Numbered from the stretch's first letter, positions 17,908 to 27,816 are shown. The stretch is DNA of 64,000 bases from Rubripirellula lacrimiformis (GCF_007741535.1 NZ_CP036525.1:3906001-3970000), one strand, 5' to 3'. The notes: generated by a model from the letters alone, not told the origin. Made by a program: numbers and translations.

Positions 17908-18914
17908 CCTAAAAACACGAGCCAAACAAACGCCGGCGGGGCGATCAACATGGCGTCCGCCAACCATGCCATCGACGGCGAAGGGGCGGGCGAAACTTGG
18001 TGGGGCACAGTTTGGCCGGTCTGGGGCGATGTCCGTTGATCGTCTTTCGATCTGCCGGCTGCCCTACGACCCGCTGTCGCGCCCGTCCAGACCCACGCGG
18101 CCAACAGCGAAAGGCTGCTGATGGCGATCGATCCAGCCACCAGCGGTGGTATCGCGAAGACAAAGCTGCTTGCCATCGATCCGCACCCCAACACTATCAG
18201 TGTCGGTGTCATCCAACCAAGGATGTTTGGTCGTCGGCTGGTCCACGATTCAAAGTTCTGGGATCGGTCGCAATCGGTATCCCAGCAAGCCACCACGACA
18301 CAGTTCGCGGCGAACAGAACCGCCGCCAATGCCGTCGACACCATCAGCGGTAACGTGGGTTGGTGGTCCCAGGCTAACAGCCCGACGCCCAGGGCGAAGA
18401 TGCCGCCCACCTTGATTTCTTTGCCAATCGCAAATCGTCCCTTTCGATGAATCGATCGACGATTCGGTGGCGACGCGGTTTCGGATTCCAACGCAGCTGC
18501 GGTGGACCGAAAGTGAACACTGGCTCCGTACAGCAAGACGATCGCGGCCAGTGCGAGTCCCCACCGGATCAATGATTCTGATAGACCGACGACAATTGCC
18601 GCCGCGTCGATGACGGTGAACACCATCCACACGACCACCAGCACGTGACGATACTGGTGGTGAATGTGGTGACGAAATGTACGCGGCTGGTGGATATCCA
18701 GTCGCGTTGCATCCAACAGGTGATCCGCGGTGTAGATCAACCATAGGGTCAATCCCAACGTCGTGCTTTCGATCAGCGAAGGCGGCGATCCACGGAACGC
18801 GCACGCAAAGATCGCTTGCCAAACGATCCCCACCGCCACCGCGTCGATCGACAACGCGTTGATCCAGCGAATCGGGCCGGATCGCGGCGGGACTGCCTTC
18901 GCCTGTTCGCTCAT
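17880..18914 (-). CDS. Polytopic membrane protein, divergent UbiA-like prenyltransferase
   Basis: This 344-residue integral membrane protein has about eight hydrophobic segments. Two acid-rich loops recall the UbiA prenyltransferase superfamily: DHLLDATRLD (64-73), similar to the NDxxDxxxD motif, and WDTDCDRSQ (211-219), similar to the DxxxD motif. Spacing and flanks are not canonical, so the assignment is tentative. The overlapping downstream methyltransferase fits a prenylation-plus-methylation pair as seen in quinone or lipid pathways, but that is inference. A low-complexity polar loop (about 275-315) lies before the last hydrophobic segments. Confidence 0.6.
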   Translation of the reverse strand: MSEQAKAVPPRSGPIRWINALSIDAVAVGIVWQAIFACAFRGSPPSLIESTTLGLTLWLIYTADHLLDATRLDIHQPRTFRHHIHHQYRHVLVVVWMVFTVIDAAAIVVGLSESLIRWGLALAAIVLLYGASVHFRSTAAALESETASPPNRRSIHRKGRFAIGKEIKVGGIFALGVGLLAWDHQPTLPLMVSTALAAVLFAANCVVVACWDTDCDRSQNFESWTSRRPNILGWMTPTLIVLGCGSMASSFVFAIPPLVAGSIAISSLSLLAAWVWTGATAGRRAAGRSKDDQRTSPQTGQTVPHQVSPAPSPSMAWLADAMLIAPPAFVWLVFLGWSAIGWLA

Positions 18915-18990
18915 TCGCCCGATACGCAGCGGAGGGTTGCGATCCCCAATTCAACGGTCGATCGAATGAAACTAGACGTGTTCGTCGAGA

Positions 18991-21900
18991 TCACTTCAGT
19001 TCCTTTGGTTCGATCGTGACATGCTTGATCTTTTTGCGATTGAACGTGTAGGTGATGTGAACTTTGCCATCCCCCGTTTGAATGATCGCAGGATAACTGA
19101 ATTCCGATTTCTCGGCCTTGTCCAGTTCGCCGACCTGACGCCAGTTCAGTCCATCATCGCTGATTGCCAAGTTCAAAAGTCCGCGGCTGCCCCAGCCATT
19201 GTCTCCGCTGTCCAGGTGGTTGTAGACCAACAGATGACGCCCATCGTCCAAGGTGACCGCTTCGATCCCCGAGTTGGGGTTGGGCAGATCGATTGCTTCT
19301 AGAGGCGTCCAAGTCTTTCCTTGGTCGCTGGAAAATGTCGATGCAATGACACTTTCCTTGGTGCGACAAAGAGCCTGAATTCGTCCATCGGGATGCGTCA
19401 GGATGGTCGGCTGGATCGCGTTGAATTTCGTAGCGTCGTTGATTGGGCCGATTCGGTCCCACGTGCCTTCGGGTTGTCCATCGACCAGACGGACGGATTC
19501 GAAATGCACCTTCCATCCATCATGTTCGGTCGACGATCCGCTTAGCAAGGTTTGCTGATCATCCAACAGCATCGGTTTGCAGCGAACCGGTCCATCGATG
19601 CCTTCGGGCAATCGACGACGTTCCACAAAGGTGCGTCCGCGATCGTAGCTGACCATCATCTCGCCCCACCACTGACTGGGCGTCGGACCAACCTTGAAAA
19701 ACAGAAGTGTCGGTGCATCACCCGGTGGTTGATACAGAACGGGATTCCAACAGGGGTAACGCAGCCCGCTGTGCTGGATTCCGTTGGCCACTTCGGTCGG
19801 CTTAGACCAACCAAGTCCGTCGTGATAGCTGGTCCAAATTCCGACGTCCTTGTTCCGCTCTTTCGTACCACCGAACCACGCGGCGACCAATCCACGGGTG
19901 GTTTCACAGATCGTGGATGCGTGAGACTCTGGGTAGGGTGCTTTGGAGTTGATGAACTCTTCGGCTACCCAACCGGGGAACTTTTTCGCCGCGGTTTTGC
20001 CGGCTGGTTTTGCACTGGTTTGTGCTTCGTCATACGAAATGCAATCGTCGTGGGCGATGTGATAGATCCGGCCATTTTCGCTGCCGACCAACAGATCGGG
20101 TTTTCCGTCACGATTGAAATCACAAACGGTTGGGCTGGACGTGTGACCGGCGACGTTGCGACGAGCCAGATTTCCGACTTTCTTCAGCACGATCTGGCCA
20201 TCACGATCTTCGCAGTTGCGATACCAGGTGGCGTTTTCGGAGTTCACCAACACGTCCAGACGTGAATCGCCGTCCCAGTCGACGACAGCCAACTTGATCC
20301 GTCCGGAACGTCCGCACGAACCCGCATTCAAACGAAGCGGCTCACCTTGTTCGTCCACGAAAATTCGTTCCGCCTTTCCGAACGAACGACGCAGCGTTAG
20401 GTAACCCTCTTGGTCCAACATCACAAAGTCCAACGAATCGTCGCCATCAAAGTCGATCATCATCGGAGTCGTTCGCCACTGGGTGATCGATGCCGACGAT
20501 TGGGTTTGCCACCAATACCAAGCCGGTGGTGCTTCGGCTAATCCGGAATCAAACGGGGTGTCGGTGAACACGCCGTCGTTGTTCGTCAGGACGCCAAGCC
20601 GCGACAGGATCGAGTTGTAGACGATGTCCAAGTCGCCGTCGGAATCAACATCCGCGACCGACAACGTGGTGTAGCCCCATTTGGCTTCGCAGGGGCCCTG
20701 GATCGATCCGTTGGGACCAGCCAGAACGCGAAACGGTTCGGATGGTTGGTTGGCTTGTTGGACTTCGATCAATTGGGGTTCGGCCCAACGCGGCAGACCG
20801 TTTTCGGCGGCGCCTAGGTTTTCGAAGAACGCGATATTGCCAGCGGTATTGCCGCACAAGATGTCTTCGTCGCCGTCATCGTCCCAGTCCACGGAAAAAG
20901 GTGTGGCCAACGCGCCGAACTTCAGCGTGTCCGCTTCCTGACGGAAGTAAACAGGGGACTTGAATACCGGTGCTGAATCGCGAAGCCCGCCGGTGTTTTC
21001 AACCAAAGCGACTCGTCCGTCTTCGTCGCCGACAATCAAGTCAAAATCGCCGTCACCGTCCCAATCGCATGCCGTTGGGGTGATCATCTGCAAGTCCATC
21101 ACCAACGGCTTGCCATCCGCAGCGACCAATTTTTCGCCCGCGGCGTAGTCGGGTTCCGTTCGTGTTCCCACATTCTGAAAATAGGTGAACCCGTCCAGGA
21201 ATTCGCCGCACAGCAGATCCAAGTCTCCGTCGCCATCGAAGTCAATCATGTTGGGGGACGGCCATCCGTAAACATCCAGATCGCCACCGCCGGCTTGCAA
21301 CCGTTTTGCATCCGTCGTGTACTTGGGCGAATCGTCGTCACCTTCGTTCACGATCAGGTAGACGTATCCATGCAACGGACCATTTCGCCATTGTCCATGG
21401 TTGTCGTAGGCGTGGTCCCAGGCCAAATCGGTCCAGTCGCCGATTCCAACCAGGATGTCGTGGTCGCCGTCGCCGTCGTAGTCAGCGTAACGCCACATGT
21501 TTGCTCGGGTACGTGCACCAGGCCGACCGAAGGGGTTGGATTTGGAAGTGTGCGGATTCGAGGGTGCGTCGATGGACGACGGCTTGCTGAAATCAAATTT
21601 TCCGGACTCTGCGTCGCGCCGAAAAACCTTCGCCGGCGTCATCACCACGGGTTCGTCGTTGATGACGCTGGGGGTCATGTAGTGGAACCCATTGCCGATC
21701 CGAACGCCGGCTTTGAATACCGGCATTTTCTGGTCGGGATCCTGGCTAGGGTTTTCGAAATAGTAGGTGCCTTGGCTCGGTTTGTCGGGGCATCCGACCA
21801 ACAGGTCCAGGTCGCCGTCACCGTCGTAGTCCATCGGCATGGGGTACGCCCAAAGTCCGACACCCAAATCGACTTCTAGTCCGGGATTCTGGTAGGCCAA

Positions 21901-21993
21901 TGGCTGCAGTGCGTATTCGTTTTCCGCGGCCAATGCGAGCGGCAGAGGAACCAAGAGCGCCAGCAATGGTGCGGCGAGACCAAACAATTTCAT
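18991..21993 (-). CDS. FG-GAP repeat protein fused to sialidase-like propeller
   Basis: This 1000-residue secreted protein has a signal peptide (about 1-22). About nine FG-GAP/VCBS-type Ca-binding repeats follow (DYDGDGDLDLL, DFDGDGDLDLL, DWDGDGDFDLI and similar, residues about 45-650). The C-terminal sialidase/BNR domain (about 660-1000) has Asp-box motifs SYDRGRTF, SSDQGKTW and SDDGLNW. It probably hydrolyses glycosides outside the cell, perhaps releasing sialic acids, while the FG-GAP part forms an integrin-like propeller for binding. The divergent neighbour encodes a sialate O-acetylesterase, which supports the substrate guess. The true glycan specificity is uncertain, since this family also includes non-sialidases. 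The start at 21993 gives the signal peptide. Confidence 0.82.
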   Translation of the reverse strand: MKLFGLAAPLLALLVPLPLALAAENEYALQPLAYQNPGLEVDLGVGLWAYPMPMDYDGDGDLDLLVGCPDKPSQGTYYFENPSQDPDQKMPVFKAGVRIGNGFHYMTPSVINDEPVVMTPAKVFRRDAESGKFDFSKPSSIDAPSNPHTSKSNPFGRPGARTRANMWRYADYDGDGDHDILVGIGDWTDLAWDHAYDNHGQWRNGPLHGYVYLIVNEGDDDSPKYTTDAKRLQAGGGDLDVYGWPSPNMIDFDGDGDLDLLCGEFLDGFTYFQNVGTRTEPDYAAGEKLVAADGKPLVMDLQMITPTACDWDGDGDFDLIVGDEDGRVALVENTGGLRDSAPVFKSPVYFRQEADTLKFGALATPFSVDWDDDGDEDILCGNTAGNIAFFENLGAAENGLPRWAEPQLIEVQQANQPSEPFRVLAGPNGSIQGPCEAKWGYTTLSVADVDSDGDLDIVYNSILSRLGVLTNNDGVFTDTPFDSGLAEAPPAWYWWQTQSSASITQWRTTPMMIDFDGDDSLDFVMLDQEGYLTLRRSFGKAERIFVDEQGEPLRLNAGSCGRSGRIKLAVVDWDGDSRLDVLVNSENATWYRNCEDRDGQIVLKKVGNLARRNVAGHTSSPTVCDFNRDGKPDLLVGSENGRIYHIAHDDCISYDEAQTSAKPAGKTAAKKFPGWVAEEFINSKAPYPESHASTICETTRGLVAAWFGGTKERNKDVGIWTSYHDGLGWSKPTEVANGIQHSGLRYPCWNPVLYQPPGDAPTLLFFKVGPTPSQWWGEMMVSYDRGRTFVERRRLPEGIDGPVRCKPMLLDDQQTLLSGSSTEHDGWKVHFESVRLVDGQPEGTWDRIGPINDATKFNAIQPTILTHPDGRIQALCRTKESVIASTFSSDQGKTWTPLEAIDLPNPNSGIEAVTLDDGRHLLVYNHLDSGDNGWGSRGLLNLAISDDGLNWRQVGELDKAEKSEFSYPAIIQTGDGKVHITYTFNRKKIKHVTIEPKELK

Positions 21994-22388
21994 TAGATTC
22001 GTCGGCGGGGTTGGAAGGGGGGACCGATGGTCGTGCGATCGGACTAGCAATCCGTCACAGAAACACTCGGGGTTGAATCGGGCGGGGAGGATCTGAGGCA
22101 GCGGGAACCGGGGAGTGGAAACCAGACGCGGTGGGGCATGGGCAATCAGGCCCTGCCCTAGGGTAAAGGACGCGCCAGTCGAGACCGATCCGAAATTCTA
22201 GCCCAAGGTGGACTTGCTTGCGAGCGACGTGCGGCAGGATGGAGATCCAGCGGGATCGATATGCGGTGTGATCGAAGCACGACCCGCCGGACCGGTTCGT
22301 AAAGTACACTGGGCGGTTCGATCGGTATCCGCTCGCCTTGATCGATCCCACCTACTTCCCCCCCAATCACTAGTGAAGAGCCCCGCCC
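21994..22388. other. Divergent promoter region of the sialic-acid genes
   Basis: About 395 bp separate the sialidase-like gene (minus) from the acetylesterase gene (plus). It contains a hairpin with arms 22134-22143 and 22150-22158 (GGGCA-bulge-GGGC pairing with GCCCTGCCC) next to a short palindrome CCCTAGGG (22156-22163). The open frames here have no domains. The hairpin could be regulatory or part of a dispersed repeat. No promoter boxes could be assigned. Confidence 0.4.
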
Positions 22389-24596
22389 ATGCGTTGCACG
22401 CTTCATCGATCTTCCGTACTGCCCGCCGCGACCGTTCTGTTGCTGTCGGTTTGGACTTCTGTGGTATCCGCTGATGTGCGGGTTCCAAGCATTTTTGGCG
22501 ATCACATGGTCGTCCAGCAGGAAAAGCCCGTCCGTCTGTGGGGCTGGGCCGATCCGGCTGAAAAGGTCATGGCAAGTTGGAACCAGGATGGTGGTGACCA
22601 GCATCAGGCGACGGGCACGGCGGACGCAAACGGTCGCTGGGAAATCGAACTGCCGGCGATGAAGGCTAGCAGTCAACCAGCGACGTTGACGATTCGCGGA
22701 AACAACGCGATCACGTTCAACGATTTGTTGGTTGGCGAAGTGTGGTTGTGTTCAGGACAATCCAACATGGCTTGGACCGTGGCCTCGTCCAACGACGCCG
22801 CGAAGGAAATCGCAGCAGCGAACTTTCCCCTGATTCGACAGATCCAGGTCGCAAGAAAGTCAGACATGGTTCCGCAAGATGACTTCGAAGGCCAATGGGC
22901 GGTGTGTTCGCCATCGACCGTCGGTGCGTTCACCGCAGCCGGCTATTTCATGGCTCGTAAACTGCACCGCGAATTGGGCGTACCAATCGGGTTGGTCAAT
23001 TCGTCTTGGGGCGGGACTCGGGTCGAACCTTGGACGCCACCCAACGGATTTCAAGCGGTACCCGTGCTCAGTAGCATCTATGAATCGATCATGGGACGCA
23101 CACCGGGGTCCCCCAGTTACCAGCAACGACTGTCCCAGCACATCAGTGAAACAACGTCTTGGTTGGACGATGCCCGCAAAGCCCTGGACGCTAACAGCAG
23201 CGCCGGTCCAAGCCCCGGCTTTCCCGGTCAACTGTTGCCGTTCAAGAGCCACCAAGATCCGACGATGCTGTACAACGCGATGATCCATCCGATCGTTGGC
23301 TATCCGATCCGTGGCGCCATCTGGTACCAAGGCGAATCGAATCACGGCGAAGGAATGTTGTATTTCGAGAAGAAGAAGGCCCTGATCGGCGGTTGGCGAC
23401 AGCTGTGGGAACAAGGTGATTTTCCCTTCTACTACGTTCAAATCGCACCGTATCACTATGGCAACGAGGATCCGACGATCCTGGCCGAGTTCTGGGAGGC
23501 TCAGGCTGCGGTCGAGCAAATTGAAAACACCGGGATGGTCGTGATCAATGACATCGGGAACATCAGCGACATTCACCCTACCAACAAACAGGACGTTGGC
23601 GATCGCTTGGCGATGTTGGCTCTGAAAAACGACTATGGCAAAAGCGACCTGGTCGCCAGCAGTCCGCAGGTCGAATCGCTGGACGTCTTGAAAGGTGAGT
23701 TGAAGTTGAACTTTTCCAGCACAGGTGGCGGGCTGAAAACTCGCGATGGCAAGGCACCAAGTCACTTCGAGATCATCGGATCTGGAAGTGGTGGGTTCCA
23801 GCCCGCGATCGCCGCGGTCGATGGTGACTCCGTGACGCTCCGGTGCAGCGATGTATCGAATCCTGTGGCGTATCGTTTCGCTTGGGATAAGCTGGCGGAA
23901 CCGAACCTGATGGGGGCAACCGGATTGCCCGTGTCAGCGTGCCGAGGTGGTGAAGTTCCAAAGTTTGTCGACACGCTTCCGATCGATGGCGAGTATCAAC
24001 TGGTCTACGATTTGGACCTGGCCAAGCTTGGATCCAAGATTCAGTACGATGTCGATCGCAGCAAGGAAACGCCTGCGTTCGATCGAATCGGATACCTGGT
24101 GGAATTGCAAACATCGGATTCGTCCGATCCTCAGCAAGTGTTCGTGACGATGGATGCATTCACCGATGATGTCGGCAAGATCGCAATCCCCACCATCGAA
24201 TCGGGCGCGAATTTCCAACAATCGCTGAAGGGGATGGACGTGTTCAGTAGCAGCGACGCCGTTACCAGCGACAGCGGAGCATCGACGGGATGGATCGAGT
24301 TTTGGCCCAATAACTATTCCCCGGCCAACGGTGCCAAGGTGCCCGGTGCTTCGGCCAATTCCTTTGACTTTGGCGACGATCCCGGCCCCCCCGTCGATGG
24401 CTATGGTTCGATGCAGGTGCACCATGGTGGAAACAAGCAAACGGTGTTCGCCATCAACCACTGGAAACAAGGCAAATCGGCTGACCTGGGAATCGGGAAC
24501 TCCAAGGGGGAAAACCCCGATTGGACGTTCAGCGGCAATGCCGGATCGTATGGATCCAAACGTCTAAGGGTCTACGTCCGCCCGTCGTCGAACTGA
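22389..24596 (+). CDS. Sialate O-acetylesterase (SASA family)
   Basis: This 735-residue secreted SGNH-type hydrolase has a signal peptide (about 1-28) and an N-terminal beta domain beginning [15 protein letters not shown]. The nucleophile block is LCSGQSNM, with Ser125. Later come the [10 protein letters not shown] block and the Asp/His block SDIHPTNK. It removes O-acetyl groups from sialic acids or other glycans, making them accessible to glycosidases. A C-terminal segment of about 120 residues after the catalytic part (from about 610) is a beta-rich extension of unknown role. It lies divergent from the sialidase-like gene and upstream of the lyase-like gene, giving a coherent sugar-acid breakdown locus. 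Confidence 0.9.
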   Translation: MRCTLHRSSVLPAATVLLLSVWTSVVSADVRVPSIFGDHMVVQQEKPVRLWGWADPAEKVMASWNQDGGDQHQATGTADANGRWEIELPAMKASSQPATLTIRGNNAITFNDLLVGEVWLCSGQSNMAWTVASSNDAAKEIAAANFPLIRQIQVARKSDMVPQDDFEGQWAVCSPSTVGAFTAAGYFMARKLHRELGVPIGLVNSSWGGTRVEPWTPPNGFQAVPVLSSIYESIMGRTPGSPSYQQRLSQHISETTSWLDDARKALDANSSAGPSPGFPGQLLPFKSHQDPTMLYNAMIHPIVGYPIRGAIWYQGESNHGEGMLYFEKKKALIGGWRQLWEQGDFPFYYVQIAPYHYGNEDPTILAEFWEAQAAVEQIENTGMVVINDIGNISDIHPTNKQDVGDRLAMLALKNDYGKSDLVASSPQVESLDVLKGELKLNFSSTGGGLKTRDGKAPSHFEIIGSGSGGFQPAIAAVDGDSVTLRCSDVSNPVAYRFAWDKLAEPNLMGATGLPVSACRGGEVPKFVDTLPIDGEYQLVYDLDLAKLGSKIQYDVDRSKETPAFDRIGYLVELQTSDSSDPQQVFVTMDAFTDDVGKIAIPTIESGANFQQSLKGMDVFSSSDAVTSDSGASTGWIEFWPNNYSPANGAKVPGASANSFDFGDDPGPPVDGYGSMQVHHGGNKQTVFAINHWKQGKSADLGIGNSKGENPDWTFSGNAGSYGSKRLRVYVRPSSN

Positions 24597-24756
24597 CGTA
24601 GGGACCGGCCGGCCAAGGCCGCCGCCAGAAAGCTATCGCCACGGCGTGGCTAGAAAACTGGAACTTGAACAAGCGATCGGCTGGCTGGTCCAAATGATTG
24701 CCGATCGCTGTCCCGCAAGTCGATGACTTTGGGCGGGCGTCTGTACGATGCGGCGT

Positions 24757-24786
24757 GGTATGCCAGCTGCCAAAATTTGGCATGCC
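24757..24786. repeat. Imperfect inverted repeat upstream of serB
   Basis: GGTATGCCAG (24757-24766) and TTGGCATGCC (24777-24786) can pair at 8 of 10 positions around a 10-base spacer. It sits about 70 bp before the serB start in the 258-bp gap after the acetylesterase gene. It could be a terminator-like stem (no T-run), a leader hairpin or an operator. Confidence 0.5.
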
Positions 24787-24854
24787 GGGCCGCAGAATCC
24801 TAGGGTTGCCTTGGTCGACGATTCCGGGCCTGGTTGCTAACCTTTCGGGCAATC

Positions 24855-26090
24855 ATGAATACACCATTGAATTCTTCCGGAACGGTCGTACTTTTTCGCC
24901 TGACAGGGGAAGACCGGCCCGGATTGACCGCCGGCCTTTCTGAACATTTGATGAAGTTTGACTGCGAGGTCATCGACATCAACCAAGCCGTGATTCACCG
25001 ATCACTGCTATTGGGACTGTTGGTTCGCATCCCGCCGCACCAGGACGCCGACGCGGTGGTCCGCAAGATCCGACGTCGTGGAAAACGACTGGGATTGAAG
25101 TGCAAGAGCAAGGAAATCGGTGACGAGGCCTACGACGCGTGGGTGCGTCGCCAGGGCAAGGCTCGGTACATTCTGACCCTGATTTCGCGAGCCATTACCT
25201 CCGCTCAGTTTGCCGCGGTCAGCCGCGTGTTGGCCGACCAGGGGCTGAACATCGATGTGATCACGCGGTTGTCCGGCCGCCCACCACGCAATTCGAATCA
25301 TTCGCTGACCCGCGCGTGCGTCGAGTTTTCGATTCGCGGGGAACCCCAGGATGTCGTCCAGCTGAAGAGTCGCTTGTTGGATCTTTCCAGCAGCCTGAAT
25401 CTGGACTGGGCTTGGCAAAAAGACAGTGCGTTTCGTCGCAATCGCCGGGTGGTTGCGTTGGACATGGATTCAACGCTGCTGCAGGCCGAGGTGATCGACG
25501 AACTGGGGATCGAAGCCGGTGTGGGGCAGCAGGTCGCCGCGGTGACCGAAGCGGCCATGCGAGGCGAAATTGATTTTGACGAATCCCTACGCCGCCGCGT
25601 GGAACTTCTCGCTGGTTTGTCGGAATCCGTCCTGCCAAAGATCGCGGACCGGTTGGAACTGACCGAAGGCGCCGAAACACTGCTGAAAAATCTGAAACGG
25701 TTTGGGTACCGGACGGCGATTCTTTCAGGCGGCTTTACCTACTTTGGCGAATACCTGCAGAAACGCCTTGCCGTCGATCACGTTCATGCCAACAAACTAG
25801 AGATTGTGGACGGCAAGCTGACCGGACGCGTGATCGGCCCGATCGTCAACGCGGAACGCAAAGCGATGCTGTTGGAACAATTAGCGGCCAACGAAGGCAT
25901 CGATTGCGAGCAAACGATTGCGGTCGGGGATGGCGCCAACGATCTGCCGATGTTGGCTCGCGCGGGGCTCGGCATCGCTTTCCACGCCAAACCCATCGTC
26001 CGTACCAGGGCAGAGCACCAGGTTTCGAACTTGGGGTTGGATGCCGTGTTGTACCTTCTAGGCGTTCGTGACCGCGATCTGATCGAATGA
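24855..26090 (+). CDS. serB: Phosphoserine phosphatase with N-terminal ACT domains
   Basis: This 411-residue cytoplasmic enzyme catalyses the last step of serine synthesis, hydrolysing O-phosphoserine to serine. Two ACT-like regulatory domains (about 10-85 and 103-185) precede a HAD phosphatase domain. Motif I is DMDST (203-207), motif II SGGF (291-294) and motif III/IV VGDGANDLPML (357-367). The long two-ACT architecture resembles the actinobacterial/planctomycete form rather than E. coli SerB. The ATG at 24855 is preferred over the TTG upstream. It stands between two sugar-acid genes without obvious functional linkage. Confidence 0.93.
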   Translation: MNTPLNSSGTVVLFRLTGEDRPGLTAGLSEHLMKFDCEVIDINQAVIHRSLLLGLLVRIPPHQDADAVVRKIRRRGKRLGLKCKSKEIGDEAYDAWVRRQGKARYILTLISRAITSAQFAAVSRVLADQGLNIDVITRLSGRPPRNSNHSLTRACVEFSIRGEPQDVVQLKSRLLDLSSSLNLDWAWQKDSAFRRNRRVVALDMDSTLLQAEVIDELGIEAGVGQQVAAVTEAAMRGEIDFDESLRRRVELLAGLSESVLPKIADRLELTEGAETLLKNLKRFGYRTAILSGGFTYFGEYLQKRLAVDHVHANKLEIVDGKLTGRVIGPIVNAERKAMLLEQLAANEGIDCEQTIAVGDGANDLPMLARAGLGIAFHAKPIVRTRAEHQVSNLGLDAVLYLLGVRDRDLIE

Positions 26091-26245
26091 TGCGCTGTTT
26101 GTAAACGCATTGGAACCGGCGGTGTTGATTCGCCGGCTTCCTCCGCCACCCTTTGCTTTTCCCTCCTTCTAGCGGCGTTGCCCACGGTCGTTCCCGACCC
26201 GCGGCAGTGTCTTCCCGCCAAACTTTGAATCGAAGAGATTTCGTC

Positions 26246-27142
26246 ATGTATCAAGGAATCGTTCCCCCGTTGGTCACGCCTCTATCCGCCCGTGACACAC
26301 TGGATATCGAAGGTCTCGAACGGTTGCTGGAACACGTCATTGCCGGTGGCGTTTCGGGAGTGTTCGTGTTGGGAACGACGGGGGAAGCTCCCAGTCTTAG
26401 CTATCGACTTCGCCGCCAAATGATCACGGAAACGGTCCGGATCGTGAATCACCGAATTCCGGTCTTGGTGGGTGTCGCTGATACTTCGTTTGTGGAATCG
26501 GTCGACTTAGCCAAGCACGCCGCAGAGAGTGGAGTCGATGCGGCCGTTCTGACGACGCCGTACTACTTCCCTGCGGGGCAGACCGAGTTGACAGCCTACG
26601 TGCAAAACATCGCGCCGCTGATTCCGCTACCGATCATGCTGTACAACATGCCCGGTTTGACGAAGGTGTGGTACGAAATCGAAACGCTTCAAAAGTTATC
26701 CTCGATCGACTCGATCATCGGAGTCAAAGACAGCAGCGGTGACCTGGAATACTTCGGCAAGGTGTGCCAGTTGAAATCGCTTCGCACCGACTGGTCCGTG
26801 TTGATCGGCCCCGAAGCGATGCTGCCGGAATCGGTCGCATTGGGTGGCGACGGCGGCGTGTGCGGCGGCGCGAACGCGCTGCCGCGATTGTTCGTGGACT
26901 GCTACGAAGGACTGCGGGACGGCGACCAAGAAAAGGCGGCCAAGGCCCAAGCCGATATCAACGCATTCCAAGCGATCTATGACATCGGCAAGTACGCGTC
27001 GCGGCACATCAAAGCCACCAAGAGCGCCTTGTCGTTGCTCGGGATCTGCAGCGACCTGCCGGCCGACCCGTTCCACCGATTCCTAGAACCCGAACGCGAA
27101 CGAGTCGCCACAATCCTGCGCAGCATGGGCGCCCTAGCATAA
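26246..27142 (+). CDS. DapA/NanA-family aldolase, probable N-acetylneuraminate lyase type
   Basis: This 298-residue TIM-barrel class I aldolase/lyase has GTTGE (43-47), Tyr133 in MLYNMP and the Schiff-base Lys161 in GVKDSSGD. After Tyr133 the sequence is YNMPGLTKV. Dihydrodipicolinate synthase has a substrate-binding Arg in the YNVPSRT stretch, which is missing here. The pattern is nearer the YNIPALSGV of N-acetylneuraminate lyase. With the nearby sialidase-like and acetylesterase genes, a sialic-acid or related keto-acid lyase is likely, and lysine synthesis is less likely. GAAGAGA lies upstream of the ATG at 26246. The stop codon touches the first hairpin repeat. Confidence 0.82.
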   Translation: MYQGIVPPLVTPLSARDTLDIEGLERLLEHVIAGGVSGVFVLGTTGEAPSLSYRLRRQMITETVRIVNHRIPVLVGVADTSFVESVDLAKHAAESGVDAAVLTTPYYFPAGQTELTAYVQNIAPLIPLPIMLYNMPGLTKVWYEIETLQKLSSIDSIIGVKDSSGDLEYFGKVCQLKSLRTDWSVLIGPEAMLPESVALGGDGGVCGGANALPRLFVDCYEGLRDGDQEKAAKAQADINAFQAIYDIGKYASRHIKATKSALSLLGICSDLPADPFHRFLEPERERVATILRSMGALA

Positions 27143-27237
27143 AGGTGTCAGGACTCTTTTCTCGGTCACCCAAAAGGTGTCAGGACTCTTTTCTCGAAAA
27201 GAGTCCTGGCACCTTTTTTCGTTTGGCACCTTTTTTC
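27141..27237. repeat. Hairpin-forming GGTGTCAGGACTC repeat cluster (left)
   Basis: One copy of AAAGGTGTCAGGACTCTTTT lies at 27141-27160. A second (27172-27192) is followed after the loop CTCG by its inverted copy (27197-27217), giving a 21-pair stem with one mismatch. A fragment GGCACCTTTTTTCG follows (27224-27237). The stem ends in T6, so it can also serve as a transcription terminator for the lyase gene and, in the other direction, for the convergent GNAT gene. The same word recurs at 27817-27906 and 29483-29501. Confidence 0.95.
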
Positions 27238-27252
27238 GTTGCGGCGGACGGA

Positions 27253-27741
27253 CTAGAGTTTGCGCGGCGCAGTGGGGCATTTCAATTTGCGGCCGCCGGT
27301 GATTGCGAATCCGTTGCTTTGGTAGAACTTTAGCGTCCGGTCGAACTGCGGCAGGGGAGGAGTGGTGACTTCTAACTGTGACCAATTTTTGCTAGCGGCA
27401 AGCGTCAGGCAGTGTTCGATCAGTTGCTTTCCAACCCCGGCAGATCGGTGACCGGGTGCGACGAACAGCTCGGTAACCAGACCGAAGTAGCCGCCGGCGT
27501 AAAGAGAGAAGGCGGGCGAAAGTGCGGCGAATCCAATCGCCTTGTCCTCGGTCTCGGCGATCAGAATAAAGTGATCTTGGTCGGGAATCGAACGCATCAG
27601 TTGCTCCGTCATCGCGACCGCATTCGAGTTGAATGCGTTGATTCCGATCGCTTCCATGATTTCTCGTAGCAACCGATCCACCAAGCCAGCAATGTCGTTA
27701 GCATCATTCTTCGATGCGATCCGAATCGATATCGGGTTCAT
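27253..27741 (-). CDS. GNAT family N-acetyltransferase
   Basis: This 162-residue cytoplasmic acetyl-CoA-dependent N-acetyltransferase has strand/motif A LVTELFVAPGHRSAGVGKQL, with the RxxGxG-type pyrophosphate loop, and motif B ending in FYQSNGFAI. The full domain is present (start ATG at 27741). The acceptor substrate cannot be predicted. Arrays of the same hairpin repeat bracket the gene on both sides, so it may be a small mobile or recombination-prone cassette. Confidence 0.9.
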   Translation of the reverse strand: MNPISIRIASKNDANDIAGLVDRLLREIMEAIGINAFNSNAVAMTEQLMRSIPDQDHFILIAETEDKAIGFAALSPAFSLYAGGYFGLVTELFVAPGHRSAGVGKQLIEHCLTLAASKNWSQLEVTTPPLPQFDRTLKFYQSNGFAITGGRKLKCPTAPRKL

Positions 27742-27816
27742 TTCAAAGTCTACGAAACGTGAACGGAAGCACGCCCAAGGGGCTGCGCATGTCGTTTAGG
27801 AAGCAGGGTCCAGAAC

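Noticed and set aside
22860-23765. 301-codon open frame antisense to the sialate O-acetylesterase
   Set aside because: The plus-strand frame has the full set of catalytic blocks. The antisense product resembles no family and has no start signal.
26246-27142. Calling the aldolase dapA (lysine biosynthesis)
   Set aside because: The Arg expected after the catalytic Tyr in dihydrodipicolinate synthase is absent and the neighbours are sugar-acid genes; family-level naming is safer.
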